Source: Cylindrodendrum hubeiense
Taxonomy: Eukaryota > Ascomycota > Sordariomycetes > Hypocreales > Nectriaceae
Direction of reading: 5' to 3'
DNA length: 64,000 nucleotides
NCBI GenBank assembly: GCA_014621425.1
Contig: JAANBB010000029.1
Location: 62,001 to 126,000, forward strand
The translations under genes were made by a program, and so were the position numbers. This document shows positions 10,496 through 22,767 of this stretch, piece after piece (the first letter of the stretch is position 1; each line of letters opens with the position of its first letter). The notes under the pieces are model-generated. The model did no database searches. It worked only from the letters and a program-made list of their open reading frames with translations, and had not been told where the DNA came from.

Positions 10496-10821
10496 TGGCA
10501 GATTCGCATCTCGATAGGCCCGTCCCGCTTCTCCAGCAAAGCTCGGGCAGCTCCTTTGGCTCCTGCGGCCCAGGCTCTGCCTGTCGTCGTCGCCGGCCGT
10601 CTCATGGACCCCCGATCGTGTCACCGAGAGCAGCATCGGTAGCCACAACGGGAAGTAGAGTTTTAAGACTGGAAAAGCAGCTGCGTAAGCTTGGGTCGAA
10701 GCATGCGAGTAAGCTTAAATACCAAAGAGGGGAGCCGTCTGCTGTGCTCAATCCACCACCACCATCACGCCTTCTCTCCCTCACTCCTAGACAGGTCTTC
10801 AACTCAAGACAGTCCGTCAAC

Positions 10822-12753
10822 ATGGTGCTCTCCGAATACACCTACGTCTTTGCCATCGGCACATGCTTCGCCCTGCTTGAGGCCTTCAACAATGGCGCCA
10901 GTAAGTTCTGCAGCTTGATTCCCCAGCCTGTCCTCCGCTAACCACCGTCTCTCTACAGACGATGTCGCCAACGCCTGGGCGACCAGTGTGTCATCGCGGT
11001 CCATCTCGTACCGCATGGCCATGGTCTTCTGCCTGATCTTCGAACTCCTTGGTGCCCTCACAGTCGGTGCCCGAACCGCCTCGACCATCAAGAACGGAAT
11101 TATCCCCATGGAGTCCTTCAAGGACAACGCCGGTGTCCAGCTCCTCGCCTTCGCCTGCTCTTCGGCCGGTGCCTCCATCTGGGTTATGTGGTGTACTCGC
11201 AACTCCGCCCACGTTTCTTCGACCTACTCCCTCATCTCCTCCATCGCCGGTGTTGGTGTTGCGACTGCTGGTGTCGGCGGTGTCGAGTGGGGCTGGAACA
11301 AGGGCTCCGGTCTTGGTGCCATCTTCGCCGGTCTCCTCATGGCTCCCGCCATCGCCGCTGGCTTCGGTGCCGTCATCTTCATGCTCATCAAGGTCGTCGT
11401 CCACATGCGCAAGAACCCCGTCCCCTGGGCTGTCTGGACCTCTCCCTTCTTCTTCCTGATTGCCGGAACTGTCTGCACCCTTTCCATCGTTTACAAGGGC
11501 TCCCCCAGACTTGGACTTACTGAGAAGCCCGCCTGGTACATCGCCTCCGTCACTCTCGGTGTTGGATTCGGCCTGTTCATCCTCTCCGGCCTCTTCTTCG
11601 TTCCCTACGTCCACGGCAAGGTCATCCGCAAGGACGCCAACCTCAAGTGGACCAACCTCTTCCAGGGCCCCCTCCTGTTCAAGCGCGACGTCCCCGAGGT
11701 CTCCGAGCAGGCCAAGGTTCCCAACTACGCCGTTGTCCAGCACGATGAGGAGGAGGAGGAGACCCCGGTCACTCCCCAGGAGAAGGCTGTCCGCGTCGAC
11801 GGAAAGACCGCCAGCCTGGGCGATGACGTCGAGGCTGTCAACTCTGCTTCCGACAACGAGAAGGGTATTGCCCCCCCCACCACCCAGGCTGAGTACCAGA
11901 AGCTTGTCCTCGAGGCCGAGGAGCGCCACCACGCCAAGCTCCGCAAGAACAAGGGTCCTCTCGGCTGGGCCATGCGTTTCCTCCACAAGAACCGCATGGG
12001 CGCTGGCTCCATCCACGAGACTCACAACCTGATCACCCTCTTCAAGCGTATCCCTGCCCAGATCGTCGTCGCCGCTCTCTATGGTGCTCACTACGATATC
12101 CACACCGCCCAGGTCGGCATTTCCGGAACTCCCGAGGGTCGCCGCATGGAGCGCGTTTACAGCTACGCCACCAAGTACCCCAACGAGGTCGAGCATCTCT
12201 ACTCCTTTGTCCAAGTCATCACTGCCTGCACTGCTTCTTTCGCTCACGGTGCCAACGATGTCGGCAACGCTGTCGGTGTCTGGGCTGGCATGTACGGTGC
12301 CTGGTCTACTGGTTCCCCCGCTGAGGCCAAGGCCGACGTTCCTACCTGGCAGATTGCCGTGGTCGCTCTGACCATTTGCTTCGGTTTCATCACCTACGGT
12401 TACAACATCATGAAGGGTAAGCTATCCGATTCCCATCCCTTTGATACAAATACTAACTCGACACAGTTATGGGTAACAAGTTGACCTACCACTCCCCCAG
12501 CCGTGGTTCCTCCATGGAGATGGGTGCCGCCATCACTATCCTCATCTTCTCCCAGTACAAGCTGCCTGTTTCCACCTCCATGTGCATCACCGGAGCTACT
12601 GTCGGAGTCGGTCTGTGCAACGGTAGCCTCAAGGCTGTTAACTGGAAGCGAGTCGGCCTCCTCGTCTTCTCCTGGATCATGACCATCCCCATCGCCGGTC
12701 TCATCGGTGGTCTCCTCATGGGTCTTGCCCTCAACACTCCCCACTTCAGCTAG
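10822..12753 (+). CDS. pho89: Na+/phosphate symporter, PHO89 (PHO-4) type
   Basis: Three exons, 10822-10900, 10959-12416 and 12467-12753, with introns of 58 and 50 bp, give 607 residues, the usual length. The duplicated PiT-family signature is present. The first copy spans intron 1 as EAFNNGA|NDVANAWATSVSS near residues 21-40, and the second is FAHGANDVGNAVGVWAG in the C-terminal half. About twelve hydrophobic segments flank a large charged cytosolic loop (about residues 230-360, rich in Glu/Lys, with a run of five Glu). It imports inorganic phosphate at the plasma membrane with sodium, and in Neurospora and yeast it is induced by phosphate starvation. Three CACGTG boxes upstream agree with that control. 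Codon choice is strongly biased to C-ending codons, unlike the neighbouring cluster genes, suggesting high expression. Confidence 0.95.
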
Positions 12754-12948
12754 TCTGTTTACCACTAGCCAGCTTGGCCTTATTCAATACCCACTCGGCT
12801 GCTATAGAGCAGCGCGCATCTTACAAAATAGCAAACTGGTTTAATTATCTCATATAGAACTCATATACTCTCATACATACAATCATTTACTTCTAAATAA
12901 TCTGATCCTAAGAGTGCAACCTATAGAGTGAATCATAACGGCTCAATC

Positions 12949-13649
12949 TTAGAGTGACCAAACCATCCCGGCTAATCTGAAGACCCCAAACCCACTGTGG
13001 GGAGGAGCCCACTTGCTAAGATCGAAATCGACGTATTTGGTATCCTTGAACCCGAGCTTCACAAAGAAATCATATGCCGCCGGCTCAGCGGCCACAGTGA
13101 GAGGTACTCCTGCGCCTCTGGCCTTGTCGAAGGCCTTCTGTACGAGCTGCGCTCCGATGCCCAGTCTCCGGTATGAAGGCCTGACGTAGATGTAGGTCAC
13201 TTCTGTTTATTATTAGCAGTGTCAATCAACCACAAACCGGATAATGCCTTACCATAATGGTCTATCGTTGCTACCCCCTTGGTGATCTCGGCCATTGCCT
13301 GCCTCACCGCGTTCAAGACATCCGGATTGAATGCCTCTGGAACGCTCTGTTCCTTCTTCTCGTCATCATTGGTAGGCTCCTTCGGGATGACCGGGTGTTT
13401 TTGAGTCAAGGCGAGATAGCCAACAATTTCTCCAGACGCGACATCAACCACTTTCAAGCTCTCTGTTTTGGCGTCGTTGAATGCGCCCTCCACAGCTTGG
13501 GCATATTGCTGTCTCTGAGCGACCTCATTGGGCCAGTCTTTAAAGAGAAGGCGGTTGATGGTCAGCTTGAGCTTCGACGAATAGAGAAATTCGGCGATGG
13601 TGGGCAAGTCTGCGCTTTCGACAGAGAGGATAGAATGAGGGGCAGCCAT
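12949..13649 (-). CDS. GNAT-family N-acetyltransferase
   Basis: Two exons, 13649-13253 and 13202-12949, separated by a 50-bp intron (phase 1), give 216 residues. The C-terminal half has GNAT motif A: VTYIYVRPSYRRLGIGAQLVQKAF, with the RRLGIG loop that binds the acetyl-CoA pyrophosphate. Then follow VPLTVAAEPAAYDFFVKLGFKDT (motif B, the Y-x-x-x-G-F element). The N-terminal half (SVESADLPTIAEF) is the usual beta1-alpha1 start. Domain arrangement and size match the many uncharacterised fungal GNATs; the acceptor is unknown. The acceptor splice site could be CAG or the AAG three bases further on, changing one residue. It is convergent with the phosphate symporter. Confidence 0.88.
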
Positions 13650-14449
13650 TTTATTTTTTGGATTATCAAAATTCGAAGTGATGATAAGATGCTTCGATAG
13701 TTGTCAATGTAGGCCTTATGGTTTATGTAGGTAGTCTCGTTGTTTAGGCACCAGAATTGTTGAGCGAGTAAGTAGGCACCCACGTTTAAGATGTGCTAAT
13801 AAAACATCTCCATCACGCAATTCAGCAAGTTGCCCACAATTATTTGACTCGCAAGGCAGCAGAATTCAACTTGAACAATTCTTGAACCAGAAAAACTCAT
13901 GCTTCAGTCTCATTTTCTACCCTGCATCTTGGCAGGCTGAATTATCCTGCGCATGCCAAGACCATACTCGCGCCATCAATGCCGCCATCCCGTCCCTTAG
14001 CCTACAGTAGTCGCTCCCTCGGTTGTGGAAATGGACATTCGACCACCTTCCCTTTCTAGACAACCTGCATATATAGTACGACTTGTGGTGCCTTATGTAA
14101 TCATAGAGTAGAACAGGGATTACATGCATGACAAGGAATCTTCACCGTCACGCCCGTAACCAGGGTTGCTGTGCGCTAGTTGCGAAATGGTTATCCGGCC
14201 GCTTGGGCGAAAGCAAGACTTCCGTACCTTCTGTCTTTGTAACTCATGCTCGGGCCGGTCTCCGGCACATTCTCTCCCGGAATGCGGCGTCATTGTATTG
14301 TCTTGGTGCTATTTGGGGCAAGCTTTAGGCGGAGCATCAGAGCACGTAGGAGCCCTTAAACTTGGATCAGAGTAACATAATTTGATGGTTGATCCAATCC
14401 TAGAATCACATTAAAGTACTAAGACCACACCCTGAAATTAACCAGCATC
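13650..14449. other. Gene-free stretch
   Basis: Intergenic DNA between the GNAT gene and the first BVMO, reading away from both, so it should carry both promoters. A CCGG-rich patch at about 14240-14280 (CGG/CCG triplets at 3- and 11-bp spacing) precedes the BVMO, but it lacks the AAAA core seen in the other cluster promoters. Confidence 0.5.
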
Positions 14450-16423
14450 ATGGTATTCGACCCCAGCACCGCTAATGTGACCTTCAATGGAGAGGTCATT
14501 CCTGATGATGCCCCAGGAGGTAAAAACGGATATCGTCTTGGGCATAAACGCGGCGACTATGAAATCCCTGATGTGATTCTAAACTCATATGCTCGCAAGA
14601 TTAAAGTCGTTAGCATTGGAGGCGGAATCAGTGGCATCCTCATGTCGTACATGATTCAAAAGTTCGGGGAGAACATTGAGCACGCCGTCTACGAGAAAAA
14701 CGGTGACATCGGAGGTACTTGGCTTGAAGTAAGTCTGCATCACACAGGGCTCGTCGGCGCTGTAGCTTATATGTGAATAGAATAGATATCCAGGCTGTGC
14801 TTGTGATGTCCCTTCCCACGCATATGCATTCTCCTTTGCGCTCAACTCCGACTGGCCAAAATATCTCAGTCCATCCGAGGACATTTTTCGATATTTGGAC
14901 AGAGTCGTTGCTTGCTTTGGGTTACGAAAGTTTATGCAATTCAACTCTACTGTCACGGCCTGCGAATGGAACGAAACCGAAGCAAAGTGGCATATTCAGA
15001 TTCAAGATTCCATCAGTGGAGAGACCAGATCGGATGTCGCAGATGTTGTCATTAATTCCAGTGGAATTCTCAACTCGTGGAAGTTTCCCGACGATGTGGA
15101 GGGGTTGGATTCCTTCAAAGGGCGGCTGATACACACTGCTCGCTGGCCGTCCGACTACGACAAGGAGCAGTGGAAGGGCGACCGCGTGGCCGTGGTCGGT
15201 TCTGGTGCCACCAGTATGCAGGTTGTGCCGACAATGCAACCGCATGTTAAGAAGATGGACATTTTTGTCAGGACGCCTGTATGGTTTGCTGAGTTTGCTG
15301 ATCATAATGGTGAAAATTTCGATTGTAAGAGGTCTTTCCAACGTGCAAGGAGAATTGGTGCTGACCGGCGACAGATACCACAGAAGAACGCGACTCTTTG
15401 AAACAAAACCCAGAAGCTTTAGTCAACAAGGCCAAGTATATCGAAGACAAGTTGAACACGGCAGCAGGCCTCAAGGCTTTCATGACGTCTAGTGCCGAGG
15501 CACGATTGATCCGTGAGCATTTCACGACCCGGATGCGCAAGTACATCCAAGACGACACAATCTTTGAGCAGCTCCTCCCTGATTTCGCCGTTGGATGCCG
15601 ACGACTCACGCCAGGTAATCCGTACATGAAAGCAGTCCAGGAGCAAAATGTCGAGCTACATCGCTGCGCCGTCACCAAGGTCACTCCGACAGGTATCGTT
15701 GGCTCTGACGGTAATGAGGTTTCTGTCGATACAATTGTTTGTGCAACCGGCTTTGACGTGAGCTTCCGTCCGCGACACTCAGTTATCGGCCGGAATGGCG
15801 TCACTCTTCAAGCCAAGTGGAGAAATGTCCCCGAGGCCTATCTCAGTGTGGCCGTTCCGGATATTCCGAATTACTTTACCGTTATGGGACCATCATTCCC
15901 TATCGCCAACGGCAGTGTGATGGGTCCTCTGCAAGCTGTGGGGAAGTACATCTTCAAGATCATCCAGAAAATGCAGCGCGACCACATCAGGTCACTTTCG
16001 CCCAAACAGGCTGTCACGGATGATTTCAACCAGCACGTGCAGGCTTGGATGGGCGGCACGGCTTGGTCGGATCCCAAGTGCCGCTCTTGGTACAGAGACA
16101 ACAAGACTGGACGCGTGAATGCCATCTGGCCTGGGGGCAGTTTGCAGTTCTGCGAATTGGTCCGGGAGCCTAGGTACGAGGATTTTGATATTCAGTACCA
16201 AAATAAACACAACATGTGGGACTTCCTAGGTCTCGGGTTTACTAAAGATATGACGGTGGAGGGTGGAGATCTGAGCCCATATCTTTTACTGGATGATGTT
16301 GACATGGAATTTGTCAATTATGTGCCTGATAAGAAGGCAGAGGATGAAAGAGTCAAGCAATTGGATCACATGGCACACGATATGCCTAAAGCCTTCAACG
16401 CAAATGCAAGGGCGAATTTGTAA
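14450..16423 (+). CDS. Baeyer-Villiger monooxygenase 1 (type I, FAD/NADPH)
   Basis: Three exons, 14450-14728, 14781-15324 and 15375-16423, with introns of 52 and 50 bp, give 623 residues. The first Rossmann motif is [10 protein letters not shown] (about residue 50), followed by [24 protein letters not shown] across intron 1. The BVMO fingerprint [12 protein letters not shown] matches FxGxxxHxxxW(P/D). The second, NADPH-binding Rossmann motif is [12 protein letters not shown]. Such enzymes insert one oxygen next to a ketone carbonyl, giving an ester or lactone. About 70 residues precede the FAD domain, as in the long PAMO/CPMO-like fungal members. It begins the catabolic-type cluster. The downstream divergent neighbour is a bZIP factor. 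The substrate is unknown. Confidence 0.93.
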
Positions 16424-16907
16424 ATAAATGACTTCATGGTTTATTTTTTTTTAGGAAACCTCAGCGCTGAAGGTTACTGATTTGTGAACAATTAAATGCT
16501 ATCACTCGGCAACGTTGCGAACTGCAGCTTCTAGGGCAATGGTATGCATGACAAAGAGCCTTAGGAAATACATCTGCAAAGACTACGTCACAGACAACCG
16601 AAAGGAAAGTATCTTGCCCAAGTTTGACCCACACACATCTTGAGAAGCGTCATAATTGCGTCAAGAGCATTGGGATGTGGGGATCAGACTATTATGAGCT
16701 TTCAGGCTGAGGCCCCTGTGCCTCCTAAGCCGATATGAATTGGTAAGTATATTATATTAGAACTCTTTAGTCATTCAGAAGCATTATGGTTTATGTATAT
16801 ACTACTATCTATCTACATATATTTACTACTCACATCGTAGGAGATTGTTGCGAGCTGTTTGAGTAGCTTATGGAGGAGCACAAACGCGAACAAATATTCG
16901 ACAAGCC
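16424..16907. other. Gene-free stretch between convergent genes
   Basis: AT-rich 3' flanks of BVMO 1 and of the bZIP gene. Nothing recognisable. Confidence 0.6.
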
Positions 16908-18831
16908 TTACAAATCTGTCTTCTCAAAATCAACAGCTTTGCACGATACCATCTGATACTGGGACACATCTGTGACTGTGTTGGCAGTTAACTTAAATGG
17001 ATGGGGATAGAGATTTTGCAAACCTAATGAACAGTCCACATTGTAGTATTTTCTTGCAAAGTCCTTGCTCAGCTTCCAATTAGACGGCTGATCAATGCCA
17101 AACGACTTTAATGCACGCGTCATAATCATTTGCGGTCCACAAGGAGCTGAGCGAGTGTTTGCCATTGGACGTGAAGGCCCATTCATGTTGACGGATTGAG
17201 GCGTCACAGAATCGGGACATTGTAAATCTTGGAGTTGCAGACCCATTTTTTCTGCTATCTCCGCCGCAAGAGCTTCCTGAGTTGGCGAAAGAATTGTTGG
17301 GAGCGAGGCAGGAGTGGGATTGGGTGGAACCGTCAAGTAGACCCATTCAGGGTTGTGAAGCATCGAGTCTTTGACCTCTCCCTGGCCGCCCCTGACCTTT
17401 GGGAGGATATGGGTGAAGAAGAGCTCGTAGATGTTCACTGCAACCTGGTTTTGTGGCAGTTCGATGACAGTATTTAAAACAATGTCGCGACTCATGGCAT
17501 CGAGATCTAGACTGGCTGAGTAGAGAATCATATGGTCACGGATTGAGGGCCAGTTGATGAAGTCGATAACCATAGGATGATCGGGGGTTGCAGCTTGGAG
17601 AGGTGTTGGTCGGAACGGTGGAGGAATCGCGAGTCGATCTTCTAACTGATTAGATATGCGCCATCGCATCACGTACTCCATATATTTGGAAAAATGCTGT
17701 GTCTCAGATCAGCGAGGCGCTATTAGGATGATGAAACGTGACGCACAACTCCATATATGTAGGTCTGCAGACCCGCCAGGGCACCAATGACCTCCACCGC
17801 CACTGAGGCTAGCCTTTCAACCAGCTCGGAGTTATATGCAGGTGGAGAATTTGTGCTGGTGTAGTTGCTTGCGCTTTGCATGGAAGTTAACATGACATAC
17901 TTCGCAGCTGACCTTACTTGGTCGGCAAATATTGTGGAATTGTTGACAACCATGAGACCAGCAGTACTTGACTGCGTGATTTGAACAAATGCGGGGACTT
18001 GCGGATGTTGTATTCCCATCATGGAGCCCATAACATCGTTGGTATCCAGTGATGCACTCGGGAAGGAGATTTGAGGCAAAGGCCAACTCGAGCCCAAAAT
18101 AGGAAATGACATCGGGCTAGGTATAGTAGAATGTGAGAGTTGAGTTGTCGCGGTGTATTGTCGGAAGAAAATATCCATATCTGGCTGCCACGGTGGTATA
18201 TCTCCAAGGTTAGCCTCTTGAGCTAGATGCGTGCCCGAAATATTATTAGTGCCAAGTGGTTGACTAGGTTGCTGATCAACAATCAAGGCAGAATCCCCAA
18301 TCTCAATAGTAGGCGATGTCTCTGGACTTGATGATGATATTGAGGGTGAAACCTTCGCGTTCGGTTCAGACGCAAGGCTATTGCCATTGGTTGTAGGGGA
18401 CTCGTTGAGGCTCTGGAAGATTGGATCCTCTGCGGCATATCTGTTAGCTGGAAATGGCCTTTGATGCAAGAAATTGAAATCGATGTACCAGCAGCTGATG
18501 TAGCCATATTTCCAACGCTCAGCAGCTTCTGACGGAAGCGAAACAGGGATTCCTCCGCGTTGCGTTTATCGTCGAGCAGCTTCAGGTGGGCCTTGAGCAG
18601 CTTTGTGTACTCTGTATCGTTTGTGTCCTTTTCGGTACTCGATCTGAGCAAGTCGATGAATGACTCCATCTGCCGGATGTACGCCGTCTGTCTTTCCCTG
18701 GCACATTGCTGAGAAATGCGGTTCTGGGTGCGCTTTCTATCTGTTGCCTTGTCTGTTCGAGTCAACACCTTCCGTTTCCTACCGCCAGATTCAGCCTGGA
18801 CCGTCGATTCAACGGGAGATTCTGAGTCCAT
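16908..18831 (-). CDS. bZIP transcription factor with C-terminal DUF3425 domain
   Basis: Three exons, 18831-18489, 18429-17747 and 17696-16908, with introns of 59 bp (branch site CTAAC) and 50 bp, give 604 residues. The N-terminal basic region (about residues 19-50) is rich in Lys/Arg with KATDRKRTQNRISQQCARER, followed by heptad-like spacing (IRQMESFIDLL). A long Ser/Pro/Gln-rich middle part follows. The C-terminal region has the DUF3425 hallmarks KYMEYVMRWR, AIPPPFRPTPLQ, HPMVIDFINWPSIRDHMI and the end-piece PSNWKLSKDFARKYY. Proteins of this build are common cluster regulators in Aspergillus. It is a nuclear factor, and its targets cannot be read directly. It sits between BVMO 1 and the Zn2Cys6 factor. 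Confidence 0.88.
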
Positions 18832-19730
18832 ATTTTCGTGGCCAATGTGCGAAAGTGCTATCGAAGAGGGAAGTTGCTTCCAGGAGACTCGAATGCCAAC
18901 TCATCAATGTTCGTTTCCGTACGAATGTGTCGATGAATAGTAAGAGGGCCTTGGGTGCGTGCCGCACATACCGTGGACGAAATGGAATTGAGTAAGCTTA
19001 CGCTGCTGTATGCAAGAGGCACAGGAATGCAAGGTATATAACCGGAAGCCGGGGAAGAATCACACGCTAATGCCCTCGGGCATCGGTTCAATAGTTGATA
19101 ATTTTAGCAATAACCCCGCGTTTATATTCTTGTATTGGCAATGTAACCCAACACGTCATACGCTCGCCGCAATGTGGAATTGATAACGGAGTGGGTGTGT
19201 CCCGGAAAATGTCTACACTTTGCCGGAGTGGCTAGTGACGAGCTTCGTAAGTCTTGGCGACAACGACAAAGCGGAGTCGGATCGGTTGGGAATAGAGCAT
19301 ACACCTTATTATCGAACAGTTAAAATACCATAGAATCCCAATATTTCTCGTAGGTCATGAACGCTTTATTGCCGAGCTTGGGAGTTAAAATCTCATCAAA
19401 ACTGCATAGTTAGATTTGACCGCGGCACAATCAAGATCCAACATCTCCACCTGGCCGAGAGAGCGGGGTAAGTGTCCAGGATGCAAATAATACAAGGAGT
19501 ATCATGCATAATGGATGGCATGTGGAGTACCCCGGATTCTTATTCAGCGTTGGACTGAAGTGGCGTTTTATTGCTGTGTGGGGAAGAGATCATAGATAGA
19601 ATCTGGGTTGGGCCAAGCGTCGCCGGCCGGAGCTTTTCTGCTCTCCCGGTACTCGCGGAAATCTTGCTCTATTATTCTTTTCTCTCCTGATCTGGCGGCT
19701 CTTGGTACGTCCGCATCTCCCACCGAAAAG
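18832..19730. other. Shared upstream region of two divergent transcription factors
   Basis: About 0.9 kb between the start codons of the bZIP gene (minus) and the Zn2Cys6 gene (plus). CCGGCCGG at about 19620 and CCCGG nearby could serve a zinc-cluster regulator, but no CGG-N9-CCG element was seen. No gene. Confidence 0.5.
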
Positions 19731-22279
19731 ATGCCTCCTTCATCTCAAACTTCACATCGGAACCCGTCTCCGATCCTATCTGGTCGTCGCGCATCCAAGT
19801 CAACAAACGCGCGTGGTCGACCACGAGCGTCACTGGCTTGTGTGAGCTGCCGGCAGAAAAAGACCAAGGTGGGCGCACCCATCTACACAACTCTACAAGG
19901 GTGCAGCTTATGAACAGCGGATTCAGTGCGATGTCCAGAACTTAGAGCCGGGGAAGAGCTGTTCAATGTGTCGCAACTCCAATACCGATTGTGAAGTTAT
20001 TCGAAACAGCGACCGAAGAAAGTAAGGCTACTTTCATTACTGATCGAACGTCTATATCTTCCGAAACGCCATGTTGATAATGTTGCCATTCTAGACATGG
20101 CTCCCGTGAGCATCTCACCGCACTACAAGGTCGAATGGACTCCATCGAGGCAATGATGAGGTGGGTTATTTTCATTTCGGCCAGCCTCTACACTCAATTG
20201 GATCATTTGTTAACGGCAAAATCCAGTCAGTACGGTGCCAAACCCCAAGAGCCTCTCAAGGAGACATCGGAAACCATTACCCTGCGCTCGCCTTCACCAA
20301 CACCGGTCGATTGTGCTCAGCCACTAGCTACAGAGGAATTCAAGGAATTGGACAAAGCTAACGATGCAAACCCGCCCGAGTATGTTGCGCGCATCCTGGC
20401 ATCTCGCTAGAAAAACGCTTCGGTTCCGAGCGAGGTGATCATTGCGGGGTCATAGCTAACGCTACGATAGAGACGCCATCGATATGGGATACCAGGGCAC
20501 AAATACAGGAGAGTTGATCTCGGAAGAGATTCATTGCAATAATATGGGAGTTCCTGCAGAGAACAGTGATAGCCAAGACCAGTCAGAGATGTGCCACGAC
20601 TTCCAGCTCTCCCCACCGCAAGCCACATCGCCATCCGAACGTCGAGTCGCCGATCCGGAAGAGGCGCCCAGTTTAGATACGGACTCCAGCCCGGGACAAG
20701 TCAGGTATTATGGACCGACGACGCAGCTGCATATTCAGTCTTATTCCGACCGGAGCACAAGCATTTCGACTACTAATGACATCCTTTCAACATCCGACTT
20801 CATAGTCGACATGGATGGCCCTCAACTCCGGGAAATCCTCATGAACTCCTGCTGGAGCTACTATTCTCGATCGGTCAGAGTTGTTGATCCTCAATTATTC
20901 ATGGCACACCGGGCAGTTGGAAAGCGATCGCAATATTACTCTAGGTTCCTCGAAGAGGCTCTCTTAGCTTGTGCTACGAGGATAAGCACGTCACAAGCCG
21001 TGCGTAAGCTGGGAAGGGCATACGCAGATCGAGCCAAACAAGATATTGTGCACGAACTTGAACAACCCACGATTGCAACCCTCCAAGGGTTTCTTTTACT
21101 TAGTGATTTTGAAGCTACTTCTGCTCGGGACCGAGTTGGATGGACCTATAGTGGTACGTTCCGTCCTCATAGTCCTCGTGCGTTCTTCACTAATAGATGC
21201 GTCTAGGGATTGCCTGCCGCCTAATATTCGATCTTGGGTTGCATGAGGACTGTTCACAACTTGTAAAACATGGTATACTGGTTCAGTCAGACGGAAACCT
21301 ACGGGACACACTATTCCTTGCGGCATTTGTCTACGACCGACTATGGGCGCTATACCTCGGGCGACCTAGCTGTGTCCCCCTTGCTCTTGTCCAACAACGT
21401 CAAGATGCCTTCAAAGTGTTGTCTAACGATCAAAGCACTCTCCAGTATTGGGTCAGCCTCTGCAAATACATCTCAGAGGTGACTGATATTCTCAACGGGT
21501 TCGGTACAATTCTTGACAGAACTGCAGGGAGTCGTTTACTGGAGTTGGGGTCAAGAATATCCACTGCTCATGATCTTCTTCCACATCGGCTGTCATCAAA
21601 AAATATATCTGACTTGGATGTCAATGCATATGGACTAAACATGCAGTTCTGCGGCATTCAGATTGTCCTCCATCGGGCAGTTGTTAAGATTCTATCTCAA
21701 GAGGAAAGCCGCGACTCGAATGCCAATTCTGCTCATATTGAGCAGTCACGCGGTATCATGTACGACAGCGCCGCTTGCATATGTCGCCTCACTCTAGCTT
21801 ATCGCGAAATCTTTGGGCTCGAGAACTTCATCACTGTCATGCTGGATAACATGTACATTGCTGCAAGTACGCTTATATCTCAGATTCTACAGCCCCCAGC
21901 AGCTAGAAGTATAGAGGCTTCCTTTTCAGACGCGCCACAACTTCTAAACATCATATCAGAAACCGTGGTAGCCCTGCAGAATCACCATCCTGTTGCGGAG
22001 AAGATGAGTCGAACATTATCGCGGATCACGGAAAACACCACTCTATCTACTTACTTTGGACCCGCTACCGGAAGGAACTTCACCTTCCAGAGCATGGATA
22101 AACCCGTTGTTGGTTCATTTCTACCGGCCATTGGGGGATCGTGGGGATCTATGGAGGCGCTTGTGCACGACGACTTTATATTGAGTCAGAGTAATCTTTT
22201 TGGAGATCAGTCTCATCCGGAGGTGGGAGAAACGGATGCATCCTGGATTCATGAAATGGGATTGGGCCTTATTTCTTGA
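19731..22279 (+). CDS. Zn2Cys6 (fungal-specific) transcription factor
   Basis: Exons 19731-19868, 19927-20021, 20095-20379, 20471-21153 and 21207-22279 give 757 residues. The zinc cluster spans intron 1: ACVSCRQKKTK|C then DVQNLEPGKSCSMCRNSNTDC, spacing C-x2-C-x6-C-x10-C-x2-C-x6-C. A linker (HLTALQGRMDSIEAMM) and a long disordered stretch follow. Next is the fungal_trans (middle homology) region with ATLQGFLLLSDFEA and GWTYSG|IACRLIFDLGLHED, joined exactly across intron 4. Positions 20161-20226 have GT..AG ends, a TTAAC branch-like site and a length divisible by three, so this stretch may be a further intron (735 residues instead). It lies inside the cluster, and is the natural candidate to bind the CGG-N9-CCG elements (inference). 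Confidence 0.9.
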
Positions 22280-22767
22280 ACGAGTGCTGGTGCATCAGAT
22301 TAGGCTTACGGAGTCAATAATACGGCCCAAATAACAGTATATCTCATCAAAGTATCACATAACATTTGAATAGTTGGTAACCTCGAGTAACCCCTCGAAT
22401 CTGGTAATTTATTCGGCGTAATCCTTTCGTCGGGGTCGTAAGTCAGCCTATTCTCCGGTGTTGCTGCGTTCCTATTCTTAAACGCCAGTTGCCACTATAT
22501 CATTAAAGAACAGCTACATTGAAAGGAAACAGATAATTCTTATCCTAATCCAAATTAGAAGACCATGCGTTAGAAATGAAGCGTTAGTGCGGAGAGGGGT
22601 AGATTTGGTAACATCCGGAAAAGCCGGAAAAGTCTTCCGGAGAGTATAGTCGCCAATACACATATTTCTGACCAACAACCTGATGCACAAATTTGGTCAA
22701 TAATGTATTGAGCTTATTTTACTACTGTGTATAGTTATTCTAGTAGCATTAGCGCCACTACATCAAA
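22280..22767. other. Promoter region of cyclase 1
   Basis: Intergenic between two plus-strand genes. It holds a cluster of CCGG sequences at about 22612-22642, including a CGG-N9-CCG element listed separately. Confidence 0.6.
22625..22639 (+). promoter_or_regulatory. CGG-N9-CCG element before cyclase 1
   Basis: CGGAAAAGTCTTCCG, starting 143 bp before the start codon of cyclase 1. A second CCGG lies just upstream (about 22615). Inverted CGG triplets are the usual target of dimeric Zn2Cys6 factors; the AAAA extension is shared with the other elements of this cluster. Confidence 0.6.

Larger units (their letters stand above)
8794..10821. other. GC-rich gene-free tract upstream of the phosphate symporter
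   Basis: About 2 kb, markedly GC-richer than its surroundings. Long open frames occur in several frames on both strands (up to 247 and 367 codons), but they overlap each other, lack domains and are low-complexity Arg/Pro/Ala/Ser-rich, as expected from GC-rich non-coding DNA. It holds two minisatellite-like arrays and three CACGTG boxes, described separately. Its last part (about 10650-10821) is the proximal promoter and 5' UTR of the phosphate symporter. Confidence 0.6.

Noticed and set aside
9838..10941. 367-codon plus-strand open frame ending in the phosphate symporter's first exon
   Set aside because: Only the last part (from 10822) is real; it is in frame by chance, and the upstream part lacks any domain and would add an impossible N-terminus.
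10991..12247. 418-codon minus-strand open frame opposite the phosphate symporter
   Set aside because: Gly/Asp/Val-rich mirror of a strongly C-ending-codon gene, a common antisense artefact.
20161..20226. Extra intron in the Zn2Cys6 factor
   Set aside because: Ends and length allow it, but the stretch is also open in frame; not decidable without cDNA, so left unspliced in the main model.
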